Of a DNA stretch of 64,000 bases, positions 41,900 through 49,413 are shown in pieces (position 1 is the stretch's first letter; each line of letters opens with the position of its first letter). This DNA comes from Halomarina halobia (GTDB taxonomy: Archaea; Halobacteriota; Halobacteria; Halobacteriales; Haloarculaceae). A program made the translations under genes and the position numbers. Location: contig NZ_CP119992.1 in NCBI RefSeq assembly GCF_029338575.1, positions 1,054,001 through 1,118,000 on the forward strand, written 5' to 3'. The notes under the pieces are model-generated. The model did no database searches. It was not told where the DNA came from and worked only from the letters and a program-made list of their open reading frames with translations.

Positions 41900-43039
41900 A
41901 TGGCTGACCTGGCGCTCGACAGACTCACGAAGGTGTTCCGGAGCGGGGACGGCGACATCGTCGCCGTCGACGACCTCTCGATGGACATCGAGGACGGGGA
42001 GTTCCTCGTCCTCGTCGGTCCCTCCGGCTGCGGGAAGTCCACCACGCTCAGGATGATCGCCGGGCTGGAGTCGATCACGGGCGGCGAGATCCGCCTCGCC
42101 GACCGACCAGTCAACGACGTGAAACCGCAGGATCGCGACATCGCGATGGTGTTCCAGTCGTACGCGCTCTACCCGCACATGACCGTCCGGGAGAACATGC
42201 GCTTCGGGCTGGAGGAGTCGACCGACCTCCCCGACGACGAGATCGACGAGCGGGTCGAGGAGACGGCGGCGATGCTGAGCATCGAACCGCTGCTCGACCG
42301 CAAACCGGGCGAACTCTCCGGCGGCCAGCAGCAGCGCGTCGCGCTCGGCCGGGCGATCGTCCGCGATCCCTCCGTGTTCCTGATGGACGAACCGCTCTCC
42401 AACCTGGACGCGAAGCTCCGCGCCGAGATGCGCACCGAACTCCAGCGCCTCCAGGAGGAACTGGGCGTCACCACCGTCTACGTCACGCACGACCAGACGG
42501 AGGCGATGACGATGGGCGACCGCATCGCCATCCTCAACGAGGGGGAGCTGATGCAGGTCGGCACGCCGCTCGAGTGCTACCACGAGCCCCGAAACGAGTT
42601 CGTCGCGGGATTCATCGGCGAGCCGTCGATGAACTTCTTCGCCGTCGAGCGCGAGGGCGACACCCTCCGCGGCGACGGCTTCGAGTACTCCCTCTCCGAG
42701 GAGACGGTTCGGGCGCTCGACGGGGCCACCGACCTCACCCTCGGGGTGCGCCCCGAGGACGTCGAGATCGTCGGCACCGCGAGCGGCGAGCACGACTTCG
42801 TGACGACGGTGGACGTGGTCGAACCGATGGGCGACGAGAACAACGTCTACCTGACGTTCCCCGACGGGAGTGAGACGTTCGTGGCGGTCGTGGGCGGGAT
42901 GCGCCTGATCGAGCGCGGCACGACCGTGGTGGCCCGCATCCCGGAGGACGTGATCCACATCTTCGACGGGGCGACCGGCGAGACCCTCCGCAACCGCGAC
43001 CTCTCGCGGATGACGGCCGCGGAGGCCCGACTCGACTGA
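41900..43039 (+). CDS. Sugar ABC transporter ATP-binding protein (MsmX/UgpC type)
   Basis: The 379-residue protein carries Walker A 'GPSGCGKSTTL' near residue 37, Q-loop 'VFQSYALYPHMTVREN', signature 'ELSGGQQQRVALGRAIV', Walker B 'VFLMDEPLSNLDAKLR' and H-loop 'YVTHDQTEAMT'. A C-terminal ~130-residue TOBE/regulatory domain ('GVRPEDVEIV', 'VVEPMGDENNVYLTF') is typical for sugar importers such as MalK and UgpC. It completes the four-gene importer. A 39-base gap separates it from the second permease, enough for a ribosome site but not a separate promoter. Confidence 0.93.
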   Translation: MADLALDRLTKVFRSGDGDIVAVDDLSMDIEDGEFLVLVGPSGCGKSTTLRMIAGLESITGGEIRLADRPVNDVKPQDRDIAMVFQSYALYPHMTVRENMRFGLEESTDLPDDEIDERVEETAAMLSIEPLLDRKPGELSGGQQQRVALGRAIVRDPSVFLMDEPLSNLDAKLRAEMRTELQRLQEELGVTTVYVTHDQTEAMTMGDRIAILNEGELMQVGTPLECYHEPRNEFVAGFIGEPSMNFFAVEREGDTLRGDGFEYSLSEETVRALDGATDLTLGVRPEDVEIVGTASGEHDFVTTVDVVEPMGDENNVYLTFPDGSETFVAVVGGMRLIERGTTVVARIPEDVIHIFDGATGETLRNRDLSRMTAAEARLD

Positions 43040-43127
43040 CCGCTCCGGATCGGATCCGGCCCGAATCCGTCCGAATCACCCTTTCAGTTCGACCGCTTCG
43101 GTTTCGGTTCGTCAGCGGGCCGGACCG

Positions 43128-43376
43128 TTATCGCGCCTCGTACTCCTCGGGCGTGTACGTCCTGAGTTCGAGCGCGTGGATGTCCCGCGTCATGTGATCG
43201 CCGAGCGCGTCGTAGACGAGCTGGTGTTGCTGGACGAGCGGCTTGCCCTCGAAGGCGGGCGAGACGACGACCGCCGCCAGGTGCGTGTCGTCGTCCGGGT
43301 CGCGCGGTCGCGTGACGGTGGCGTCGGCGTCCTCGACGCCCGCCTCGATGAGCCGCTCTACGTCTTCGGGGGTCAT
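43128..43376 (-). CDS. BolA/IbaG-family protein
   Basis: The 82-residue protein matches BolA-type proteins: 'EDVERLIEAGVEDADATV' helix, the variable 'DDDTHLAAVVVSPAFEGKPLVQQH' loop and strand region, and 'QLVYDALGDHMTRDIHALEL' with the conserved C-terminal His. BolA proteins work with monothiol glutaredoxins in Fe-S traffic or bind DNA. The start was put at the ATG before 'TPEDVERL'; the longer frame runs through the upstream inverted-repeat region. It lies next to the dodecin gene on the same strand. Confidence 0.85.
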   Translation of the reverse strand: MTPEDVERLIEAGVEDADATVTRPRDPDDDTHLAAVVVSPAFEGKPLVQQHQLVYDALGDHMTRDIHALELRTYTPEEYEAR

Positions 43377-43420
43377 ACCCCCACCTCGAACCGCGACGGG
43401 TAAAAAGCGCGAGGGCTCAT

Positions 43421-43515
43421 ATGGAGTATCGTAGTACTCCATCGATTCGCACCGTGAGCATCGATCCCCTCGGCCAGCCGAGGCTCACTGTGCCTCCGGC
43501 TGGCTACGATACTCC
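43421..43515. repeat. Nested inverted-repeat structure between bolA and dodecin
   Basis: A perfect 12-base inverted repeat, GGAGTATCGTAG (43423) and CTACGATACTCC (43504), encloses about 69 bases. Inside it, GTGAGC/GCTCAC (43454, 43483) enclose CCTCGG-CCAG-CCGAGG (43468-43483, sharing one base with the arm). The left arm itself can pair locally as ATGGAGTA-TCGTAG-TACTCCAT. The two competing pairings could act as a terminator, an attenuator or a cruciform. It resembles no repeat that I can name. Confidence 0.55.
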
Positions 43516-43518
43516 CTA

Positions 43519-43785
43519 TCAGCGCGACATGGGTCGAAGGCGCTGGATGACGCTCCGACCGCCGGACTTCTGACCGCGTTGCTGTGCCTTGACCGGGAAG
43601 GCGATCTCCACCGTGGTCTTGTACTCGACGATCTCCCCGTCCTCGACGGACGCCGTCCAGTCTTCGACCTCGACGCCCGAGATGTCGTGTATGGTCTCGC
43701 TCGCCTGTCTGACCGCCTCCTGAGCGGCGTCCTCCCACGATTCGTTCGACGTGCCGAGTACCTTGATGACTTTTACTGCCGTCAT
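43519..43785 (-). CDS. Dodecin with C-terminal extension
   Basis: Residues 1-67 are a dodecin, a dodecameric flavin-binding protein: 'AVKVIKVLGTSNESWEDAAQ' at the start, 'SGVEVEDWTASVEDGEI' with the flavin-stacking Trp in 'VEDWTA', and 'EYKTTVEIAFPV' as the last strand. In Halobacterium it stores riboflavin and lumichrome. This copy goes on for about 20 more residues, rich in Gln, Arg and Ser ('QQRGQKSGGRSVIQRLRPMS'), while known dodecins end near residue 68. The start is the ATG before 'TAVKVIKV'. The tail is basic, unusual for a haloarchaeon. Confidence 0.88.
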   Translation of the reverse strand: MTAVKVIKVLGTSNESWEDAAQEAVRQASETIHDISGVEVEDWTASVEDGEIVEYKTTVEIAFPVKAQQRGQKSGGRSVIQRLRPMSR

Positions 43786-43921
43786 GGGCCCCGGGTTGTA
43801 CAACGCCCGAGTATTTCGTTCGTTCGTATGACACGTACGGTGAACGACAGCGACGAGTGAACGACCGCGACGGGAGAGTCACCCGGGAGGGAGACAGTCG
43901 GCGGCGAAGACTGACGCCGGT

Positions 43922-44902
43922 TCAGAGCCAGTCGTCGAGCCCCGTCTGGGCGACCGACTCCTCGATGCGCTCGAAGCCGCGCTCGACCTCGCTCTCCGGG
44001 ACCTCCCACTCCTCGCAGACGTAGACGCGGGCGGCGTCGACGTCCGGCGAGAGCGCCGTCTCGAAGTCGTAGTCGTCGGTGACCGTCGGGTTCAGGAAGA
44101 GTTCGCGGATCAGGTCGGCGTGCTCGACGTAGACGTCTCGCGCCTCGAAGACCGCCCAGAGGTCGCCGTGCTCGCGGACGAGTTCGACCGCCGTCTTCGG
44201 GCCGATGCCGGGGACGCCCTCGTTGAAGTCAGTCCCACAGAGGATGCCCACGTCGACGAGCTGCTCCCAGGTGAGGTCGTGTCTCGAAAGCGTCGCCTCG
44301 AAGTCCATCAGCTCGGGGTCGCCCGAGCTCGTCAGCTGTCTGAGGGTCCGGGGCGCGCCGAGCAGCAGGGCGTCGTAGTCCTCGCTTCCCACGTAGTCGA
44401 CCCGCCCCTTCCGGGCCATGTGCGCCGCCTGCGCCTCGCCCTCGGCGGGGGCCTCGACGATCGGCACGTCGAGGAGCCTGAGGAGCTCTCGGGTCGTCTC
44501 CTGGATCAGGGGCGTGAGGCGCTGGGTGCGCGATTCGAGCGTCGAGATCTCGATCGCGTCGCCCGCCTCGCGGGCCTCCTCCAGCTGCTCCTCGTAGCGC
44601 TCGCGCTGGTCGCGCCGATCCGCGATCTCCGCCTCCTTCAGGTCGGAGACGCCGCCGTCGAAGACGAACACCGGCGTCACGTCGTGTTCGAGGAGCTTCG
44701 GGAGCCCCTGGACCACGCCGATGAGGTTCGCCACCTCCTCGCCCGCCGCCGTCGTGTACGCTCCGGCCGACGTGAACCGCACCGTCGTCGTCAGATAGCG
44801 GTAGAGCCAGTTGTGCGCGTCCACGGCGACGACGCTCCCGGCGAGGGCGGAGAGGGGGACGTCCTCGATGACCGCGAGCTGTCGCAACGCTGCGTTTCCC
44901 AT
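43922..44902 (-). CDS. fen: Flap endonuclease 1
   Basis: The 326-residue protein is archaeal FEN-1, which removes 5' flaps in Okazaki fragment maturation and repair. The N-terminal domain starts '[20 protein letters not shown]', with metal-binding Asp in '[14 protein letters not shown]' and '[15 protein letters not shown]'. The internal domain has '[14 protein letters not shown]', '[15 protein letters not shown]' and the helix-hairpin-helix '[20 protein letters not shown]'. The C-terminal '[10 protein letters not shown]' is a degenerate PCNA-interaction motif (usual Q-x-x-L-x-x-F/W-F). The ATG before 'GNAAL' is the conserved family start. Confidence 0.95.
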   Translation of the reverse strand: MGNAALRQLAVIEDVPLSALAGSVVAVDAHNWLYRYLTTTVRFTSAGAYTTAAGEEVANLIGVVQGLPKLLEHDVTPVFVFDGGVSDLKEAEIADRRDQRERYEEQLEEAREAGDAIEISTLESRTQRLTPLIQETTRELLRLLDVPIVEAPAEGEAQAAHMARKGRVDYVGSEDYDALLLGAPRTLRQLTSSGDPELMDFEATLSRHDLTWEQLVDVGILCGTDFNEGVPGIGPKTAVELVREHGDLWAVFEARDVYVEHADLIRELFLNPTVTDDYDFETALSPDVDAARVYVCEEWEVPESEVERGFERIEESVAQTGLDDWL

Positions 44903-45047
44903 CACCCGATATTCCCCCGGAGGACCCATCAAGGCTCGGATTCGGGGCGTCAAGTGTATCGCCCGCCGCCCGGGTCCAGAGTCGTACCGTACGGTCCCCG
45001 ATCCGACGATGTCGCCCGTCGGTCGATACCCGGCACCCGATCGCGAT

Positions 45048-45133
45048 TCACTCCTTCTCGTACGATTCGAGGGTCAGGTCGGGGATACGCTCGAAGTGTT
45101 TCACGTTCCCCGTGAGCACCGGCTCGTCGTGGA
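45048..45133 (-). pseudogene. C-terminal remnant of a VapC-type PIN-domain toxin
   Basis: A short minus-strand frame ending in TGA reads 'HDEPVLTGNVKHFERIPDL' and then 'TLESYEKE'. This is the usual last strand and helix of VapC ribonucleases, with the late active-site Asp position of the PIN domain replaced by Asn in 'TGNVKHFE', as in many archaeal members. The rest of the gene is missing: upstream sequence runs into the stop of the GNAT gene, and no vapB antitoxin is nearby. It is the trace of a lost toxin-antitoxin pair. Confidence 0.6.
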
Positions 45134-45147
45134 CGAGCGACCGCCGC

Positions 45148-45720
45148 TCAGATCCGGTCGGGATCGACGACGACCTCGGGCGCACCCGCCTCGCGCTTCG
45201 CCTCGACGAACGCCCGCTCGTCGTCGGTCAGGTCGCGCTCGGCGTAGGCGGAGAGCCCCTCGCGATAGCGCGCGCGGTCGCTCGGGTGTTCGAGGACGAG
45301 CTCCGCGAGGCCGGTCCGCCGGCCGGTGTAGCCGAAGCCCGCCTTCGAGAGCGCGTGGTAGGCGAAGGGGTTGTTGACGGCGATGCGGACGCGCCCGTAG
45401 CCGCGCTCGCGGGCGCGAGCGACGGTGAAGGCCGCGAGGCGCGTGCCGAGGCCCTCGCCGCGTCGGTCGCGCCGGGTGGTGACGTAGCGGATCCAGAGCG
45501 CGTCGGGATCCGTGCGGTCCTCGTTGAACGAGCAGGCGGCGAGGACGCCCTCGGCCGCGGCCTCGCGGGCCGGGGGGAGGTCGTCGGGCGCGATCCCGTC
45601 CGCGAGCGCGACGGCCTTGCCGGTGTTCGACATGGCGAACTTCCCGGCGTAGGCGAACCGCCGGTGGTCGAGGCGGAGGGTGGGACCGTCCTCGGGCCAG
45701 CCGAGCACCGCGAACTGCAT
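45148..45720 (-). CDS. GNAT-family N-acetyltransferase
   Basis: The 190-residue protein has the acetyl-CoA-binding pattern 'RYVTTRRDRRGEGLGTRLA' near residues 78-96, followed by 'ARERGYGRVRIAVNNPFAYH' and 'LSKAGFGYTG', the standard GNAT motifs A and B. The C-terminal ~50 residues with 'ERDLTDDERAFVEAKRE' form an added helical extension. The acceptor is unknown. The gene's 3' end abuts a VapC fragment, so a small deletion probably brought them together. Confidence 0.83.
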   Translation of the reverse strand: MQFAVLGWPEDGPTLRLDHRRFAYAGKFAMSNTGKAVALADGIAPDDLPPAREAAAEGVLAACSFNEDRTDPDALWIRYVTTRRDRRGEGLGTRLAAFTVARARERGYGRVRIAVNNPFAYHALSKAGFGYTGRRTGLAELVLEHPSDRARYREGLSAYAERDLTDDERAFVEAKREAGAPEVVVDPDRI

Positions 45721-45812
45721 GGGCAGTCGTAGCGCCCGGCGGCGTTTGTAGCTCCCGGTGGCGACCCCGACGGAACGGGGGAGTCAAGTCCGCGGCGCGC
45801 CGAGGTGGGCGC

Positions 45813-46235
45813 ATGAGCACGACGACGGCCGCCCTCCGGGGCCGCATCGATGCCTCCCCGACGACGCTCGGACTCGCCGCGGGCGACCTGCTACTCATCG
45901 GTACGTTCGCCCTGCTCGGCGTGGTCAGCCACGGCGGGCGGGACTTCGCGCTCTCGAATCCGGGGTACGTCCTCGCGACCGCCCTGCCCTTCCTCGTCGG
46001 GTGGCTGCTCGTCGCCCCGGCGGTCGGGCTGTACGGGGTACGCGAATCGAGCCGGACCGCCGCCGTCTACACCGTCATCGCGTGGTCCGGGGCGGCGGTC
46101 GTGGGGCAGGCGCTGCGGGCGACCGCGCTGTTTCACGGCGACTTCGCGGTGACCTTCTTTTTCGTCTCGCTGGGCGTCGGCTTCGCCCTGCTGGTACCGT
46201 GGCGGGTCGCGGTCAGCGTCGTCGGCTCATCCTGA
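45813..46235 (+). CDS. DUF3054 membrane protein
   Basis: The 140-residue protein has four hydrophobic helices, with 'LAAGDLLLIGTFALLGVVSHG' shaped at the first and 'LPFLVGWLLVAPAVGLYG' at the second, the hallmark of DUF3054 proteins found in haloarchaea and actinobacteria. Function is unknown. The last 23 bases overlap the end of the convergent MFS gene on the other strand, so the two transcripts overlap tail to tail. Confidence 0.8.
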   Translation: MSTTTAALRGRIDASPTTLGLAAGDLLLIGTFALLGVVSHGGRDFALSNPGYVLATALPFLVGWLLVAPAVGLYGVRESSRTAAVYTVIAWSGAAVVGQALRATALFHGDFAVTFFFVSLGVGFALLVPWRVAVSVVGSS

Positions 46236-47469
46236 GCAGGACGACGCCGATCGCCGCCGCGCCGCCCGCGAACGCGGCGAGGATGACGAACAGCGGACCC
46301 GCCGAGAGGTACTGGAGGGCGGTGCCCGCGATGGGCGCGCCGAGCGCGCCGACGCCGAAGACGCCGAGGTAGGTGTAGCCGTAGGAGAGCCCGCGCGCGT
46401 CGGCGGGCGTGTACTCCGCGACCGTCGCCTGGTAGAACGGCTGGACGAGAAAGAGGAAGAAGCCGAGGACGGCGCTGAGCGCGAGCAGCGGGACGACGCC
46501 GACGGCGGCGACCGGGAGGTACGCGAGCGCGACCAGCCCGAGGGTTCCGTAGCCGACCGCGAGGCCGAGTTCGAGCGGCACGCGGTCGGTCAGCTTCCCG
46601 CCGACGTACTGACCGAGGACGCCCACGCCGAGCAGGAACGTGTAGATGTAGTTGGCGGGCGTGAACTCCCGCCCGAACAGCTCCACGGGTCGGATGACGT
46701 CGAACCCGGAGAGCAACTCGGGGAGGAACGTCAGGATGCCGCGATAGTAGATGCCGGAGAACATGACGGCGGCGAACACGAGGACGAACGCGCCGACGAA
46801 CAGCTTCCGCGAGGTCGCGACGAACTCGCCGAGCGAGTCGATACCCGGGTTCGCCTTGCTCGTCCCGCCGTCAGCCGCGACCGCCGCCGTCTCGTTCACG
46901 TTCGCGCGGAGCGCGAACAGTGCACCGGCGAGCGCCGGAAGCGCGAGCAGCGCGGCGACGAGGTGCCAGTCGTCGCCCGACAGGAAGAGGAGGACGGTGG
47001 TGAGAAACGGGCCGAGAGCGGTGCCGACGTTGCCCGCCGTCCCGTGGTAGGCGAAGGCGGTGCCGCGCTCCTCGACGCCGCGCGTGATGAGCGAGAGACC
47101 CGCCGGGTGGTAGACGCTCGCGGCCGCGCCCCAGACGACGAGGGCGAGCGTGATCACGACCAGGTTTGGCGCGACGCTCAACAGCAAGAAGGATCCGCCC
47201 ATCCCGACGAGGCTTGCGACGATGAGCGGCTGGGAACCGATCCGGTCCGCCAGCACCCCGGCCGGGAGCGCGCCGAGCCCGAACAGCGCCAGCCCGACGC
47301 CCACGATGCCGCCGATGACGGCGGCGGTCGTATTGAACTGGGCCAACCAGACCGTGATGAGGACGGGGAAGGCGAACTCGTACGTGTGCACCATCGAGTG
47401 CGCCAGCATCACGAGCCCCGTGATTGCCCGATCGTTTCGATTCACAGTATCACTCCCGACACCATCCAT
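46213..47469 (-). CDS. MFS transporter (fosmidomycin-resistance-like)
   Basis: The 418-residue protein has 12 membrane helices in two halves around a central cytoplasmic loop rich in Ala, Asn and Gly ('AAVAADGGTSKANPGIDSL'). 'GLALFGLGALPAGVLADRIG' is the MFS loop 2-3 signature, and 'GAAASVYHPAGLSLITRG' is characteristic of the Fsr/nitrate-like branch. The substrate is unknown; drug or sugar export is possible. An ATG or an upstream start about nine codons earlier might be used. It overlaps the DUF3054 gene at the 3' end. Confidence 0.85.
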   Translation of the reverse strand: MDGVGSDTVNRNDRAITGLVMLAHSMVHTYEFAFPVLITVWLAQFNTTAAVIGGIVGVGLALFGLGALPAGVLADRIGSQPLIVASLVGMGGSFLLLSVAPNLVVITLALVVWGAAASVYHPAGLSLITRGVEERGTAFAYHGTAGNVGTALGPFLTTVLLFLSGDDWHLVAALLALPALAGALFALRANVNETAAVAADGGTSKANPGIDSLGEFVATSRKLFVGAFVLVFAAVMFSGIYYRGILTFLPELLSGFDVIRPVELFGREFTPANYIYTFLLGVGVLGQYVGGKLTDRVPLELGLAVGYGTLGLVALAYLPVAAVGVVPLLALSAVLGFFLFLVQPFYQATVAEYTPADARGLSYGYTYLGVFGVGALGAPIAGTALQYLSAGPLFVILAAFAGGAAAIGVVLLRMSRRR

Positions 47470-47691
47470 TTCAAGCCGTCGGTCCCCGTGGTCAAGCTTG
47501 ACCTGACCGACGAGTACTTACGTGACGAACGACCCCGCCACGTCTGCCGGTTTTCCCCCCGGAACCAACTCATAACTTACACACGCATTTAGCTGGAGTT
47601 CGGTTGTAGGTATCCGTCCGCTACGACCGAAGATATCAGACCATTACAGCAAAAGATATTAGTAGTAGATCACCGTTTGTTATGATAGATT

Positions 47692-47901
47692 ATGACTGGG
47701 TACTACGATGTCGTCTTGGGCATCATTCCGGTTTCGCTCGTAGGGATCACCGCCCTTCTCACGCTCGCGGGCGTCGAACTCACCACGGCCGTCCCCGTCG
47801 CGGCGCTCGTCGCCGTCGCCGTCATGGGGCACGCGATGTTCGTCAACGGCCCGACCGACGAACCGATGGCCCGCGACCGCTCGCCCGTCAACGCCGACTG
47901 A
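47692..47901 (+). CDS. Small two-helix membrane protein (69 aa)
   Basis: The 69-residue protein has two hydrophobic helices, 'VVLGIIPVSLVGITALLTLA' and 'AVPVAALVAVAVMGHAMFV', and an acidic tail with 'GPTDEPMARDR'. Similar short proteins occur widely in haloarchaea without assigned role. An AT-rich stretch ('AAAGATATTAGTAG') about 35-40 bases before the start is a plausible promoter. It stands alone between the MFS gene and an ornithine cyclodeaminase-family gene. Confidence 0.7.
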   Translation: MTGYYDVVLGIIPVSLVGITALLTLAGVELTTAVPVAALVAVAVMGHAMFVNGPTDEPMARDRSPVNAD

Positions 47902-47985
47902 CGGGATCGCCGGTCGTTCCGAACGAGAACCGACTCCATCTCCTCAGCCACCAACGCTAAGCCGCGCCCCTCTCATGTCCGTCAC

Positions 47986-48975
47986 ATGACCGAGACGCTC
48001 TTTCTCACCAGCGGCGAACTCGCCGGGCTCGCGACGCCCGCGGAATACGTCGAGGCCGTCCGCGAGGGCTACCGCCAGCAGGGTCCCGCAGAACCGCGAA
48101 CCAGGCTCGTCAGCGAGGACCCGGCGGGGATGCTCACGGGTTACCTCGCCATCCTGCCGGAGACGGGTGCGATGGGCGGCTACACCTACGCCGGCGGGTT
48201 CGAGCGCGGCGACGTCCACTTCGTGCTGCCGCTGTTCGACGCCCGCTCCGGCGACCCCCTCGCGCTCCTCGACGGCGCGAGCATGAACCCGTTCAAGACC
48301 GGCGCGACCGGTGCCGTCGGCGTCGACGCGCTCGCCCGCGAGGACGCCGACACCCTCGCGATCATCGGGAGCGGCGCGCAGGCGCGCGGCCAGCTCGCGG
48401 CGACGATGACCGTTCGGGAGTTCGAGACGGTGAACGTCTACTCGCCGACGAAGGAGCACCGCGAGGCGTTCGCCAGCGAGGCGAACGGCCAGTACGACGC
48501 GAGCGTCGGCGCGGTCGCCTCCAGCGACGCCGCTGTCGAGGGCGCGGACGTGGTGATCACGGCGACGAACGCCGACGAACCGGTGTTCGACGGCGATCTG
48601 CTCGAACCGGGGGCGCACGTCACCGCGATGGGGCGGTACGACCCCGAGAAGCGTGAACTGGACGCGACCACCGTCGAGCGCGCGACGTACGTAGTGGACC
48701 TGCGCGCCCGCGCCGCGCAGGACGCCGGATCGTTCCTCAAGGCCGTCGAGGAGGGCGTCGTGGGCGAGGATCACCTCCACGGCGACCTGGGCGAGGTGCT
48801 CGCGGGCGACGTGCCGGGGCGCGAGAGCGACGACGAGATCACGGTGTTCGACAGCGGTGGCACCGCGATCGAGACGGTCGCCGCGGCGCACATGCTCTAC
48901 GAGAAGGCGACCGGCGAGGGGCTCGGCGAGTACGTCGACCTCGCGCCGGGGAGCGAGGCGCTGACGGGCCGATAG
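47986..48975 (+). CDS. Ornithine cyclodeaminase/mu-crystallin-family dehydrogenase
   Basis: The 329-residue protein has the family's N-terminal substrate domain ('GYTYAGGFERGDVHFVLPLF', 'GASMNPFKTGATGAVGVDAL') and the Rossmann motif 'LAIIGSGAQARGQLAAT' near residue 125. 'ADVVITATNADEPVFDG' and 'HVTAMGRYDPEKRELD' complete the NAD(H) domain. Archaeal members include alanine dehydrogenase and ornithine cyclodeaminase; which applies cannot be told from sequence here. It is monocistronic, with a short 84-base gap from the small membrane protein gene. Confidence 0.85.
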   Translation: MTETLFLTSGELAGLATPAEYVEAVREGYRQQGPAEPRTRLVSEDPAGMLTGYLAILPETGAMGGYTYAGGFERGDVHFVLPLFDARSGDPLALLDGASMNPFKTGATGAVGVDALAREDADTLAIIGSGAQARGQLAATMTVREFETVNVYSPTKEHREAFASEANGQYDASVGAVASSDAAVEGADVVITATNADEPVFDGDLLEPGAHVTAMGRYDPEKRELDATTVERATYVVDLRARAAQDAGSFLKAVEEGVVGEDHLHGDLGEVLAGDVPGRESDDEITVFDSGGTAIETVAAAHMLYEKATGEGLGEYVDLAPGSEALTGR

Positions 48976-49413
48976 CGGCACTCGTCGAGGTGCGGCTAGT
49001 GGGGAACGGGCGACCCGGGGGAGCGTGCGGGCGCGTCGGACCTTCGGAGTTCCGGCGAGCGCGGCGACCGGTATTGGCGGACAGGCGACGCCGCGGCGGG
49101 GGTGGTTCGCGGGGCGTGGCGTCGCGCAACCGCGGAGCGCCCCGCGACGAAGGTCACGTCACGAGGGGCTCTGGTCCCGCTCTCTGACATAAAGGTATGG
49201 ACGGGATATTGGTTTTACCACCGCCGACGCCAGCGCGGCAGCCGCGAGCGAACGTAGTGAGCGAGCGGACCGACGGAACCCCCGAAGGAGCGAAGCGACT
49301 GAGGGGGTGAGGAGGGTTTTGATCCAGCTTTTACCAGGGAGCCGCGGCCGACCGCGAAGCGGGTCGGCCGCACGCGACCGCAGTAAAAGGTGGCAGTTCA
49401 AAAGGTGGTGGCG
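48976..49413. other. Palindrome-rich intergenic region
   Basis: About 440 bases without a supported gene. It contains the inverted repeat GCGGCCGACC/GGTCGGCCGC (49344-49371) and the arrangement ACCCCC...GAGCGAAGCGA...GGGGGT (49277-49309), both hairpin-forming. A GCGAGCGAACGTAGTGAGCGAGC stretch lies between. Such 'GAGCGAAGCGA' palindromes are common between haloarchaeal genes and may be REP-like repeats or terminators for the two flanking genes. Confidence 0.45.
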
